Origin: Haberlea rhodopensis
Taxonomy: Eukaryota; Streptophyta; Magnoliopsida; Lamiales; Gesneriaceae
Reading direction: 5' to 3'
DNA: 64,000 nt
Assembly: GCA_907163345.1 (NCBI GenBank)
Contig: CAJQUN010000001.1
Location: forward strand, 8,432,001 to 8,496,000
The notes under the pieces were generated by a model, which searched no databases, was not told where the DNA came from, and saw only the letters and a program-made list of their open reading frames with translations. Within the stretch, counting starts at the first letter, position 1. Every line of letters begins with the position of its first letter. This document shows, piece by piece, positions 9,191 to 20,774 of this stretch. Position numbers and translations under genes: made by a program.

Positions 9191-10959
9191 CATACTGTCA
9201 GTTTATATCACAAACTCCTAGCAGCTTTCGTAGCTTCAAGAAAACATCCAGCTATAATGGTTTGGTCATGATATCTGCAATTTGTTCTTGTGTGACGCAG
9301 TGCACCAATTCTACAGTGCCTGCCTTCGTGAGATCTCTAAGAAAATGAAAACGTATATCTATATGCTTACTGCGGCCATGCATCACTGGATTCTTCGAAA
9401 GTTTGATGGTAGAGCTGCTGTCACAACGAATAACAATTTTCTTGCTTTGATCTAGCTTTCCTAACACTCTCTTCAACCATATAGCCCTGGCATGCACACG
9501 AAACCGCAGCAATAAACTCTGCCTCTGTGGTAGATAAACTTACCACAGGCTGTTTCTTCGATGACCAAGACACTGCTCCTGCACTTAACAAGAAAACATG
9601 CCCTGAAGTACTTTTTCTATCATCCAAATCTCCTGCATAATCGCTATCAGTGTATGAAACAAGTTCATCATTTCCTCCCTTCTTGTAGAAAATCCCAAAT
9701 CCACTTGTTCCCTTCAAGTATCGCTGTGCTCTTTTTGCCACTTGGAAATGAAGTTGAGTGGGATTCTCCATATACCGGCTGATAAGACTTACCACAAACA
9801 TCATATCTGGTCGAGTAGCTGTTAGATACATGAGACTACCCATAATTTGTTTATAGTAAGTCTTGTCTACCTTAACTCCATCTTCATCCTTCACAAGTTT
9901 GGTACCAGGGACAATTGGATTGTGAACCGAGTTACTTTTATCCATTCAAAACCTTTGCAATACATCTAATGCATACTTCTTTTGATGAATAAAAATACCT
10001 TCAGACTGCTGCAATACTTCAAAACCAAGAAAGTACCTCATTTTACCAAGATCAGTTATGTCAAATTCATGTTTCATGGAGTCTTTGAATCTTGCAAACA
10101 TGATCTCGTCGTTTCCGGTATAAATGAGATCATCTACATACAAACTTATGATTAATACTTTACCTCCATCGTCTGTCTTGATGAACAACGTGTGCTCATA
10201 GTTGCATTTCTCAAAACCATCCTTAATGAAATATGCTTCTATGCGGCTGTACCAAGCACGTGGTGCTTGCTTAAGCCCATAAAGTGCTTTCTTTAATTTG
10301 TAAACCTTATGCTCATTACCTTTCTGTACATAACCACAAGGCTGCTCCACATACACAGATTCATTTAGCTCACCATGTAGAAACGCAGATTTCACATCTA
10401 GTTGATAGATAGACCATTCCTTTTGAGCTGCAAGTGCTACTACCAAACGAATTGTCTCCATGCGTGCCACAGGTGCAAATACTTCTGTATAATCTACCCC
10501 ATGTTGTTGAGCATAACCCTTTACTACCAGCCTAGCCTTATATTTATCCACTTCACCATTCTCATTAAACTTAGTTTTATACACCCATTTCACTCCAACT
10601 TTCTTACCTCCTTGTGGTAAGTCTGTTAATTCCCATGTATCATTTTTCCTTATGGCCTCCATTTCTGCCTCCATGGCGTTCCTCCATTTCTTGCTCTTAA
10701 CAGCTTCATCATAGTGAAAAGGATCAGCAGCTGCAAACATGGCTAGTTGAGCTTCAATATCTTCTTCAGAGAGTCCTTCTCCAGTTTCATAATCTCTCAT
10801 CCAATTTGGTTGTCTCCTATTCCTCATCGAATTTGAAGTGGAAATATTTTCTTCAGGCAAAGAATCTGAAGAAGTGTCCTCGTCTTCCCCTATATCACTA
10901 GCATGGTCACTCATTTCTAACTTCATTGTTCTCATTTGCAATTTCTTCATAATTGTCAT
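9191..10959 (-). pseudogene. pol: copia reverse transcriptase and RNase H, broken
   Basis: The minus strand reads a copia reverse transcriptase with KARLVVKGYAQQ, VDYTEVFAPVARMETI, LYGLKQAPRAWY and catalytic LYVDD (9946-10959). It is interrupted by an in-frame TGA at 9946-9948 directly before MDKSNSV. The RNase H part continues (YTDSDYAGDLDDRKSTSG, STTEAEF) to about 9490, where the frame changes. The rest (SKHIDIRFHFLRD, ADIMTKPL) is read in another frame from 9512 to 9252, where an in-frame TAG splits the last conserved residues from the end of the domain at about 9190. Upstream, the overlap at 10907-10959 with the integrase ORF marks another frame change. No full-length Pol can be made. Confidence 0.88.
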
Positions 10960-12328
10960 CCCACTCTAGCTCGCAAATAATGGCTTCGTGATACTGCTTA
11001 TCCCAATCCCAACCTTTGTCCTCTTCGAATACCACATCTCTACTAAAGATTATCTTTTGTAAAACTGGGTTATAAAGTCTATAAGCTTTTGATACCTCAC
11101 TAACTCCCAAGAAAACACAACTCAAACTCTTATCATCAAGCTTAGTTCTTTGACTATCCGGTATATGAACATGAGAAATGCATCCGAAGACTTTAAAATA
11201 CTCAACTGAAGGTTTCACCCCATTCCAGGCTTCTTCTGGTGTCTTATTTTTCACTGCCAAAGTTGGACTTCTATTCAGGATATGCACACTCCAATTGACT
11301 GCTTCAGGCCAGAAAATTTTGGGTACCTTCTTTTCTGAAAGCATGCTGCGCACCATATTCATAATTGTTCTATTCTTGCGTTCTGCAACACCGTTTTGTT
11401 GCGGTGTGTATGCTGCTGTTAATTGCCTACGTATCCAACTTACATCACAAAAGTTTGTGAAGTCTTGAGAGGTAAACTCTCCACCACGATCAGTACGCAA
11501 ACCTCTAATAAATGAGTTTGTTTCTTTCTCAACATGAATCTTAAAACTCTTAAAAACAGCAAAGGCTTCAGATTTTTCCATCAAGAAATAAACCCATGTT
11601 TTCCTACTAAAGTCATCAATAAAGGTAATTAAGTACCTTTTCTTGCTGTTAGAGATCGGTTTGATCGGGCCACAGATGTCAGCATGAATGAGTTGAAGAA
11701 TATGTGAAGCTCGCCAGGTACTTTTCTTTGGAAATGAGTTCCTGTGTTGCTTCCCTACCAGGCAATCCTTGCACAACCTTGAAGGTAATTTTAAATCTGG
11801 TAAACCATGCACCATATCCTTTTGTTGAAGTGTTTTTAATCCCTTAGAGCTCAAGTGCCCATACCGACAGTGCCAAAGATGCATTATATTTTCTCTGACA
11901 GTATTGAAGCAAGTAGATGCTATTGGTTGAGATATAGCATGCAGCATGAACATCCGATTAGAAGACATTTTTGTATCCATAATCAGGCCCTTCTCAGGAT
12001 GAAATACTTTGCATTTTCCACGTTCAAACAAAAAAGAAAGGCCTTTCTCTTGCAACTGTCCGATGCTCATCAGATTATTCTTTAATTCCGGTACATAAAA
12101 GACTCCTGTGATGATTTGTGTTATGCCACTCACTTGCAGTCGTATGTTTCCTTTTCCGGTTATAGCCATACTAGAATTGTTCCCCAACTTGACAGAATCT
12201 TTGTAAGTTCCATCCAAGTCAGAGAAGTATTCTTTCTTCCCACACATGTGATTGCTACATCCTGAGTCAAGAAACCACACATCGTCGCTATTCGCCTGAT
12301 CCACATTCACGTAAGCCATCAACAACAT
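10907..12328 (-). CDS. pol: copia protease-integrase ORF (473 aa)
   Basis: This is a long intact ORF on the minus strand. The protease active site is near the N-terminus (FLDSGCSNHMCG). A GAG-pre-integrase zinc-binding region (HLWHCRYGHLSSKGL ... CKDCLVGKQ) follows. The integrase core has HADICGPI, RTDRGGEF and AYTPQQNGVAERKNRT, carrying the D,D-35-E residues, and ends with the FGCISHVH ... FLGV region. The upstream gag ORF ends in an in-frame TAA directly before the first Met here, so protease is separated from Gag by a single stop. At its 3' end it runs out of frame into the reverse transcriptase. Protease and integrase look intact in isolation, but the polyprotein does not. Confidence 0.85.
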   Translation of the reverse strand: MLLMAYVNVDQANSDDVWFLDSGCSNHMCGKKEYFSDLDGTYKDSVKLGNNSSMAITGKGNIRLQVSGITQIITGVFYVPELKNNLMSIGQLQEKGLSFLFERGKCKVFHPEKGLIMDTKMSSNRMFMLHAISQPIASTCFNTVRENIMHLWHCRYGHLSSKGLKTLQQKDMVHGLPDLKLPSRLCKDCLVGKQHRNSFPKKSTWRASHILQLIHADICGPIKPISNSKKRYLITFIDDFSRKTWVYFLMEKSEAFAVFKSFKIHVEKETNSFIRGLRTDRGGEFTSQDFTNFCDVSWIRRQLTAAYTPQQNGVAERKNRTIMNMVRSMLSEKKVPKIFWPEAVNWSVHILNRSPTLAVKNKTPEEAWNGVKPSVEYFKVFGCISHVHIPDSQRTKLDDKSLSCVFLGVSEVSKAYRLYNPVLQKIIFSRDVVFEEDKGWDWDKQYHEAIICELEWDDNYEEIANENNEVRNE

Positions 12329-13421
12329 TTATTCTTGTGTCTCTCCATAGTTGGCTTCATTCTCCTGATTTGGGCATTCCCATTGAAAATGTCCAAGCTT
12401 GTGACAATTATAACATTCAACTGTGGCTTTGTCAAAGCTTTGTCGTCCACTTCCTCTTCCTCTTCCTTTCCCTCTCCATCTTCCACGATTTCCAAAACTT
12501 CCTCGGCCTCGACCCCTTCCTCCAGATTGATCTTCATGAGTAATCTTCAAAGCATGTTCTTCTTCAACATGAGAAGTCATGCGCAGCTCATGCACAAGCA
12601 GACTGCTTTGCAACTCATCAATTGATAAGTTTTCTATATCTTTAGATTCTTCTATAGAACACACGATATAATCAAATTTTGAGGTCATAGATCTCAAGAT
12701 TTTCTCAACCACAGCAACATCTCCCTTGTCCTCACCATTGGCCTTCATCTTGTTGGCTATGGTAAGTGTTCGAGCAAAATATTCATTCACTGATTCTCCT
12801 TCTCTCATATGGAGAATCTCAAATTTCTTCGATGACCAAGACACTGCTCCTGCACTTAACAAGAAAACATGCCCTGAAGTACTTTTTCTATCATCCAAAT
12901 CTCCTGCATAATCGCTATCAGTGTATGAAACAAGTTCATCATTTCCTCCCTTCTTGTAGAAAATCCCAAATCCACTTGTTCCCTTCAAGTATCGCGGTGC
13001 TCTTTTTGCCACTTGAAAATGAAGTTGAGTGGGATTCTCCATATACCGGCTGATAAGACTTACCACAAACATCATATCTGGTCGAGTAGCGCTTGACTCG
13101 TGATGTGCCTTGATATTTTTGTTTCAACGAATCCCATATGCTCTTCGCAGTGTCTTTATTGAGGATCATCTCCAGGATTGAACGATCTAATGCTTGAAAA
13201 AGATAGTTCTTTGCCTTCAAGTCTTTCAACTTATGATCGTCAATGTTTTTCCGTTGTGCATCTGTTAGAACAATGCCTTCCTCTACTGTGGGAATTCCAT
13301 TCTCCACTAAGCCCCAATACTCCTTGGAACGAAGGAAATTTTCCATGAGCATCGACCAATGATCATAGTGGCCATCAAATTTCGGAATCGCTGGCTGCAC
13401 AAATGAACTATCGGAAGACAT
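12329..13421 (-). pseudogene. gag: copia gag interrupted by a copied RT/RNase H segment
   Basis: Gag starts with Met at 13421-13419 (MSSDSSFVQPAIPKFDGHYD) and reads as a typical UBN2-type copia Gag to about 13091. From 13090 to 12824 the sequence is a near-perfect copy of the element's own RT-to-RNase H region (9553-9819). At 12823 gag resumes with EILHMREGESVNEYFAR. It continues to an Arg/Gly-rich region and a CCHC knuckle (CYNCHKLGHFQWEC, about 12375-12416), ending at TAA 12329-12331. The insert shifts the frame on the gag N-terminal side but is in frame with the gag C-terminal part. About eight native residues appear to be missing at the insertion site. The result is a non-functional Gag. 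Confidence 0.9.
12824..13090 (-). repeat. 267-bp internal duplication (copy of 9553-9819) inside gag
   Basis: The segment aligns with 9553-9819 at a constant offset of 3271 bp, with about two mismatches and no gaps. The flanking sequences differ completely. Only very short microhomology (for example GC at the 13090 edge) is visible. It reads as reverse transcriptase/RNase H (RYMENPTQLHFQVAK, YTDSDYAGDLDDRK). Confidence 0.93.
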
Positions 13422-13471
13422 ATCTTGTAGAAGAAGACTGCTGCTTCTTGTTCAATTCAGACCCTATGCAA

Positions 13472-13484
13472 GCCTCTGATACCA
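13472..13484 (-). other. Primer-binding site of the 4.7-kb copia
   Basis: The minus strand reads TGGTATCAGAGGC two bases after the 5' LTR. This matches the usual complement of plant initiator methionine tRNA 3' ends, with one difference. Confidence 0.85.
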
Positions 13485-13486
13485 AA

Positions 13487-13665
13487 TGTTATATATTGAA
13501 AATGCTTAATAAAAGTTGCAAAAACTGGGAGAAATCACCTCTTTATTAAAAACAAAAGTGGCTATATAGCCTTACAAAGAACTGATGAATAACCAAACTC
13601 CTACAAACGTGGAAGACTAATTCAAAATGAAAAACTGTTGTTGACTAATTTTTTTATTCCTAACA
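13487..13665 (-). repeat. Right (5') LTR of the 4.7-kb copia
   Basis: The plus strand starts TGTTATATATTG and ends TTCCTAACA. It is 179 bp and nearly identical to 8986-9166. The self-complementary TATA block is GGCTATATAGCC (13560-13571). Confidence 0.92.
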
Positions 13666-13670
13666 GTCTT
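13666..13670. repeat. Right target-site duplication GTCTT
   Basis: This exact 5-bp match to 8981-8985 marks the insertion boundary of the 4.7-kb copia element. Confidence 0.9.
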
Positions 13671-13763
13671 GCCATATATCTACTAATTTTTATAGCAAAC
13701 ACATAACCTAATACACCTTATGTACTTCAATATACCAATTGATTTATTTCTGAAACACCTCCA

Positions 13764-14129
13764 ATGGCGGGCTCGTCTTTGATTGATCGGCTGAAGAAAG
13801 CGGTGAAGAAGATCAAAGTTTTGCTTGATTTCAATACTAATCGATGGAGAATCGCATCCTTGATTGGGGCATCATCAGGTTAGACAAGATTGAGTTTCAA
13901 GGTGAAGCCGAGATTGAAGGAATATGCTGAAGATTCTGACTCAAATAGTGATTCGAGATCGGATCGTGAACTTCATAGAACTCAAAGTTCTCTCTTGGAA
14001 GATGATATCAATAAAAGTGCGGATGCATTTATCGAAAACTTCCTTAACCAACTTAAATACGAAAGACAAATTTCTTTGCAGTTGCGATATTATAGAGGTA
14101 ACAGTTTTGATTCCGTGACATCGCCATGA
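13764..14129 (+). pseudogene. DUF761-type small plant protein with one in-frame stop
   Basis: From ATG 13764 the frame reads MAGSSLIDRLKKAVKKIKVL, a basic amphipathic N-terminus, and stays open to a TAG at 13881-13883. It then continues in the same frame to TGA at 14127-14129. The C-terminal part contains DINKSADAFIENFLNQLKYE, matching the C-terminal DUF761 motif (acidic start, then AxxFIxxFxxQL). The whole frame is 121 sense codons plus the two stops, a normal length for this intronless plant family of unknown function. The stop makes it a pseudogene, a natural null allele or a sequencing error; no convincing intron removes it. The copia element inserted about 95 bp upstream, in what would be its promoter or 5'UTR. 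Confidence 0.6.
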
Positions 14130-15472
14130 TTATTATCGGACCAACTTATGAATATGTCACCATGGCCTACGATTATTTGGTGGTGGAGAGTTGGCCTTTA
14201 GTGAAAGGAATTCTATGTATGTAAATCACCATAGATGTGTACAAATTTTCTATTTTCTCCTTGTGGTTGTATTTTTTATAATTTAATTGAGAAAATTTCT
14301 GATAATTGAATTATTGATTTTTCAACATATATGAATTTTAAATAAATTCGAGTTATATTGGATTTATAAGGAATGATTTTTTTATTATATATAAATAAAA
14401 ACAAAGTGGAGTATTTGCCGGTGAAAATGACATGGTTGGCTAAATTCAAGAGTTATTGACAATGATCCCTTTTGGTTTTTCAAATACATAGATTTGGTTG
14501 AAAAATAGGCAATTTTTCCTTGAGATTTGAAAATGACAATTTACTAAATTGCCACTAGCTCACTATTCAATTATCTTGTATATTTGGGTAAATTCACATG
14601 CCAATTATGATCCAAAAACCTGTGGTTAACTCTATGCTTGTGTGAGTATTAATGCATTTTAGGAAATGGTACGGTCAACATTATATAGAGTACATTTAAT
14701 TTGATATTATTATAAACTTTCTAACATCCCAAAAAGATAGAACAAATGTTTTTGTTAAACCATGTATTATTAATTAATTGAATAATAAAAATGAAATGGA
14801 TAAATATCCAATTGCACCCCAAAAGCAAGATACTTATCAAACGTATATGCCTAAACTTATAATGGAGGTTTTTTTGTTTTTTTAAATTTTTTTTGGGGTT
14901 AATTTTAACGGGTTAATTTTAAATTTTGTAGTATAATGTCCAAGGACGAGTAATTATTTCATATATAATTGATAATTGATTGAACCTTCTTTGTGTTATT
15001 TTGCAGGGGCTTGCTTAGAACCTACAATATGAAGCATATGGTGAACTTTTTATTGGCGTGTGACCTAAAATAAAACTGCTTTTGCTTTCAATAATAAAAA
15101 AATGATACATCAAAATAATAATAACTACTGCTATTTATACACTAGAAAACAAGAAATATTGACTTTGGCATGCTAAATTTTGGATACAATCGCCTCATTA
15201 ACCATCCTTAATTGGATTGAGATATTCCAAAACCACAATTTAATCTATTGTATTTGTTTAGATAACTATAAGATCTCTTAAATTTGAAATTTCTTCATTA
15301 TCATTTTATAATTGTGTTTTGGATATTTTTAATTTTTTTTAAAAAAATTAATATTTATTCTCACCTTCTGTGGGTTGTACAAGCGAAATCACGCAGAATA
15401 AGCTATGCCAATAATTATTTCACATTCATACTATTTTGTATATTAATTAAAAATATATTGAACTAATTAAAT
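14130..15472. other. Intergenic, no feature recognised
   Basis: AT-rich sequence after the DUF761 gene. I see no credible ORF, RNA gene or bounded repeat. Confidence 0.5.
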
Positions 15473-17330
15473 GTAATGCCTCGATTTACTTTATACAAGT
15501 ATCATATGATTATAGCGTAATTTTGAATAATTACGGTACGATGTGGACTCGGGTTCGGGTTGAACCGAGGGTTAATACTCACATACATGACATGACTATG
15601 TGATATATGGCAAGAAATGAAACATGATGCACAAGATATAGTGCATAGAAATGACTTGAATTAAATCAAGTGTAGTGACATATCAAGTAACATGGACTAA
15701 TATGCATTTGACTTGAATTTCATATGCCTGTGGTTTCATTTGAATTTCCATTAGCATGTGGATGTGAGTTTGAGTTTGCATTTGGAGAGTTAATTAAATA
15801 GGTAAATCCAGATATCAAACTCATAATACACCATTTTCACCTACAAAATCCCTACACAAGCACCTCTAAATCTTCTCTTGGTTTTGGGTCTTGAACTTGG
15901 AAGTAAACTTGGTAATCAAGCTAAGAAGTGGAGTGAAGGGATTTTATACTTGCTTGGTAAGAATTTCATAGCACATGATGTCTATGTTGGTTAGTTGTTG
16001 AAATTGAAGCATGTGAGTTTGAATCTTTTATGTTTTGAATTAATACTTGTTATCATGAAAAGAATTAAGTTGTATGAGGAGAGAAACATGTTTATATGTT
16101 AATAGAGATTGCAAGAAACATGTGGAAATGGTTAATTTCGAGTAGGAGAAGAAGTACCATGAAGATATGCTTGAAAATCGCCATGTTCTAAGTTTTCTGG
16201 ACATCGGCGATCGATCGGTGCTTGTGTGGCGATCGATCGCCGAGTACAGAGTAAAAATATAAGGCGGTTAATGTATGTGACGATCGATCGGTAAAAATGT
16301 GGCGATCGATCGCGAGAAACAGAACATTGTGGCGATCGATCGCGAAGTAGTGGCGATCGATCGCGATGGAACAGAACAGTATGGCGATCGATCGGTGAGA
16401 TGTGGCGATCGATCGCAAGGGACAGAATTTTAAAAAAATGTTATATTTTTCTAGAATTTGATTTTAATGCCTATGATAACATGATATATTGTTGGTATTG
16501 TTGTAGCATCATCACAGGGGACGGGACAACGAGGCGATTAGACAGTGACGCCTAATTTATATCGTTTTTATCGCAGAACAGGTACGTGTTGACGTACGGA
16601 GTATAGATATTGTGTGATGATGTTATGAGATTGGTATCATATGATTGGTAGTATCATATGCATGTACATTCATGGATATCATGTATTTAAGATGGATGAA
16701 GTATATGCTTTAGCATTTGAGGTATACGCCTGGTTTGGGTATATGCTCGGGTATGCTACATATACTTGGTATTAGAGATATACGCCGATTTTTGGGTATA
16801 TGCTCTGGCTATTATCATGTGAGGACGGTACTATGATATGTGTTGCTAATATAAGATGTGAGGCGGTTCCACTGACATATTGAGCGAAAATAGACATATC
16901 ATCTTAATCTCGTGATAATAGGATGTGTGATGAGACATGTCATGACATAGTTGCATTTGTTGATGCATGATACAGAGCATTCACATTTGATGATTATTAT
17001 TGTGCTTTATCATTGATATTGTGTTTTGATATTGCACTGAGATAGTTGTTATCTATACTCACGTCATGTGAATATTTCTGTAGGGACTCATAGACGTGGG
17101 AGGACGGGATGTGAGTAATTTTCCGCTGCGAGCTGAACCACTGCCTATGAGTTATCTTGGATTAGGTTGTTGCTTGTACATGTGATGTATAGTTGGTTAG
17201 GTTTTTATAACCCTTGTAACAACTTAACTAGTCAGAAACTCTTAATCAGTGCATGTTTTTACTTAATTCAGACTAACGTATGTATGCTTAATTTTACATA
17301 ATGGATTAAGTAATGAGGACCCCACGTTAA
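15473..17330. repeat. LTR-like stretch, probably solo or truncated Ty3/gypsy LTR
   Basis: It starts TGTAATGCCTCGATTTAC, a style common at plant chromovirus-type LTR starts. It lacks coding capacity and is notably less AT-rich than its surroundings. It contains repeated blocks such as TATATGCT/TATACGCC around 16700-16800 and a cluster of GGCGATCGATCG palindromes (16204-16415). No matching TG...CA end or target duplication could be fixed, so the right boundary is approximate and the LTR assignment is inference. Confidence 0.4.
16204..16415. repeat. Cluster of eight CGATCGATCG palindromes
   Basis: About eight copies of (G/T)GGCGATCGATCG or a one-base variant occur within roughly 215 bp. They are spaced irregularly (about 20-50 bp) and separated by unrelated short AC-rich or AG-rich linkers. 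Each copy contains a 10-bp perfect palindrome. Confidence 0.85.
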
Positions 17331-18477
17331 ATAAAGAATTTTTGTCCGACGTTTGTAAAACTATTCATATTGCCGCCGATTTGGAACATCGTACTAGAAT
17401 AACCCCCGTGTGGCGCATACCTCCGTCACCCTCTTTTAATAGTGCAATAATCTCAAGTTGGTGTTTTATATACTTTGGCACGCCTCAAGTTCGTAGTGCA
17501 TGGATTATGCACAATCTACTTTATTAACAATTAATATTTTACATTCTATCATGCTTTATAAAAAATGACTAACTAGACACCAATACAATTATCAAATTAG
17601 TTGTCACCATTTCTCATCTTCCAAAAAGATCTCCATTTCGAGATTTATGTAACACAAAAAAATCCCCTCGCTATTGCTTAAAAAAATGACTAAACTAAAA
17701 TGTTAAATATATTTATTGTACGGTCCATATATCTATTATCTCAATATTCAAGTGGGACAATGTATTTCACAAATTTTATATGTTTATTATTTTATCCATA
17801 TACATGAAATGAAATGAAATACATTGGAATGAAATAAATTTTAGCAACCATCCAACATCAAAATTTACTGAACGTGATTCTTAATCGATAATGAATATAT
17901 AAAACAAGTGACACATGAACTTTCACCCAACCAAACAGGTGAAGATGATAATGACGGTGAGAACATGTGTGTGGACAGAAAAAAAACCTTACAAAATAGG
18001 GTGATTCAACTCGCAAGATTCTTGACCAAGGAAAGAGACTTTTAACTTGTATTCAATAAATTAATACTTTTTATTATTATTAATCAATAAACCAGATTAT
18101 AATAATGTAGTTTATATATAAATATAATTATTAATACCTTTAAAAGAATTAAATAAATAATCAGCATTTTATTCGGGACAAGGATATAAATTATTATTTA
18201 TTTGTATATTATCAAATATGGGTGGAGTTAAGGCACTGAAACTAGTGAGGACAAAATCTATAATCGATAATTTTAAAGAGGTACAAGCATATATATAATA
18301 TATCGAGAAATGAAGAAGATAATTATCCATCTTAAGTTGTAATTCACGGCATGAAAAAACATATAATTAAATATAAATAATTCTTCTGTTTATATATAAA
18401 TAGTACAATATATATGCCACGACACGACAACATACACACACACATAGACAGAATAGTAAATTTTTATGGCAAATTAA
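17331..18477. other. Intergenic, no feature recognised
   Basis: AT-rich sequence between the LTR-like stretch and the 3' end of the CASP-like gene. A 61-codon ORF at 17342-17527 has no recognisable domain and is probably chance. Confidence 0.5.
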
Positions 18478-20676
18478 TTAATTGAGTTCATGTCCCTTGG
18501 ACTTGAGCAGAAGGAATTGTTTGGGGGAATAGAGTCTGAAGAGATTATAGGCAGAGACAGAACAAGTAATGACCATTAAAAGACTCGCAACATAGCCACA
18601 AGCTAAAGCGCCGCCGATTTGGAAGCAAAATCTGGTGAATTTGTCGCACACCTTCATCCACGCGAAGCTTTTCTCGCCGGTCACGGCAATCATGGAACCC
18701 TGCGTTGCCGATGAAGTGGCTGCAAAGACCATGTACACCACCGCCTGTAACATAATGCACCTACGTTACTTAACAAAAAAATTCGTATTCCATTTAGTGG
18801 GCTTAATAATACATCGAATAACTTGGTTCAATTAGTTTTATATTACATTACATATATTAAATGGATAATGAAATTATTGTAAGTGGATATATGAAATTAT
18901 TCTTTCCATTTGCAATTAAAAATTCCAAGAAACTTATGTTTATGTAAATTTGTGGGTGGTTTTTAAATATAAAAAAAATAGCTAGCTTTCATTTGCTCCC
19001 ATAATAAATGCATAATAATGTAAGAGAGCCTGATGATATCATATGCCATTATAATTTGTGGGTGGTTTTTTCAAAAATCCAAAAATGTCATATCCCACAT
19101 TTTTGTTGAATTTTTTTTTTTATATTTTAGTTACAAATATTTATTGGTCTTTCCCATTTTTTCTGAATATTGGTTTCATATTTTTTAACCACTCAAATCT
19201 ACTTCTCCCTCTTAACTACATCAGTGAAAATAGCCAACGAAAATTTTATGCCCTACACCATCACGTTTGTTTTATCTCCACTATTTTAAATTTAAATCTG
19301 GAATAAGATTTTTCCTAGGCTATGATGAACCGAATGAGATCATATACACATGCAATCTACAATTATTTTTCAATATGACCTGTCAAGTAGGCTAGATGAA
19401 TTGCACCAAATTCAAGATAAACTAAAATAAGTATTAAATTTCCTCAAAAACATAAAATAATAAGTATTATTAAATAATAAGGACCTTTTTTTATCCAGTT
19501 GTTACAACTGTTTCCTATTCACATTTATTTGTAGCCAAATTTGATTTGATAGACAAGTCTCAATGCGAGGACTCGCTAAACCATATTATCCATAATTAAA
19601 ATTTTCCTATTTTTTAAGACCCACCTAAACTGCTCACATTAAATTGAGTAATGACATGTCACGTACACCTTATCATAATTTAAAACTTCTTTTATAAATA
19701 TTATAGATTTTTTTTATTCAAAATATTTATATTTTGTTTTACAATACTACAACATAAATTAACTTTTTTAATTTTTATTTAATTAAATTAGGTATATCTA
19801 ACTCTACTTTTTTTACCTCAACAAGTTTTGCGTAGGAAATTGGAAGAAAACTGTTTGGACTTTAGTAGCCTCTTGGATTATGAATTCACCTCTTCAGCTC
19901 TTTTAGTTTGTAACGAATGAAGACAAATTATATCTATCTCATATTTGATTTGATATAAAAATGCGTACTATGAAGGTGAACGTTATTTTTAAAATTAAGA
20001 GGCTTAGAATAATAATTATAAAAACTAGAGGGTTATATATGTAATTCACTTCCCTAAATTATCATAATTTTCTCCACTTTGCTCTCTATTGGCTGTCCTA
20101 TGAATTATTAAGGAGAAAGATGATTGTCAGTATGAAGTTAAATTATTGTCACAATGGTTGGTCTCATACCGGAGAACTAGTAATCAAAGTACAAAAGTTT
20201 AATAAATAAAAAGTAGAAAAAGTAGCCAAATATAATTAATAATTCATGAAATTACCTGGTCTAATAAGTAGAAACCCCAGGCCAAATATAAGTAAGAAAT
20301 CCTGCTCAAGTCTTTTTTGGATCCATACACGAAATAACCTCTGAATAACAATTGCATCACATTGTAAACGGCAGCAGCAGTATCAATCCATACTAATACA
20401 CTAAACACCAAAAACCATCGTAAAAATTACAGCTTAAATAAATAAATAAATAAAAAATATACAAGAAATTGAATGAAGAAGTAAATATTTTTTCATTATC
20501 ATTCCTATTTGTACTCACAACAACGAATTCAAGTCTCTGAATGTTGCTTTCTTGGTTAGTATATTGAAGAGAAGCTTAGTTTCATGATCAAATCCCACAA
20601 GACATGAAGTCAGGACTAGGAAAACTGTTGCAAAAGCTCTATATAATATTTCTTTCTTGCTCACAATAATATCCAT
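18478..20676 (-). CDS. CASPL2C1: CASP-like protein, 2C subgroup (three exons, 189 aa)
   Basis: The minus-strand exons are 20676-20519, 20400-20256 and 18744-18478, with GT-AG introns (20401-20518; 18745-20255) and a stop at 18480-18478. The protein starts MDIIVSKKEILYRAFATVFL. It continues with KKATFRDLNSL, VLVWIDTAAAVYNVMQ and AVVYMVFAATSSATQGSM, and ends with FTRFCFQIGGALACGYVASL and SAYNLFRLYSPK. Four hydrophobic segments of the MARVEL/CASP fold are visible, and the length is usual for the family. CASP-like proteins are plasma-membrane proteins related to those that scaffold the Casparian strip; individual roles of 2C members are little known. The TFRD block and the FNLFRLYSPK-like end favour subgroup 2C. 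The 1.5-kb second intron holds AT-rich sequence only. Confidence 0.88.
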
Positions 20677-20774
20677 GATGCCCAATAATAAATCTGAATG
20701 TAAATGAAGAGAGATATATATAAATATATATATTTGTATGAACGCAAGTGTGTATGTTTACACTATTATGTGTG

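Larger units (their letters stand above)
8986..13665 (-). mobile_element. Complete but defective Ty1/copia element, 4680 bp
   Basis: The element is bounded by two short LTRs (181 and 179 bp) and 5-bp target duplications GTCTT. On the minus strand the order is 5' LTR (13487-13665), initiator-Met-tRNA-type primer-binding site, gag, protease, integrase, reverse transcriptase, RNase H, polypurine tract and 3' LTR (8986-9166). The LTRs differ by one TA dinucleotide and about two substitutions, so insertion looks fairly recent. The coding region nevertheless has a 267-bp internal duplication in gag, three in-frame stops and at least two frame changes. This pattern suggests a defective copy mobilised in trans, but post-insertion decay or assembly error are alternatives. 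Confidence 0.93.

Noticed and set aside
12329..13075. A novel RT-Gag fusion protein encoded by a host gene
   Set aside because: The RT part is a near-identical copy of 9553-9819 in the same retrotransposon; it is an internal duplication, not a domesticated gene.
17342..17527. 61-codon ORF with PPSPSFNSAIISSW-like text
   Set aside because: Too short, no domain, no splice context that would extend it.
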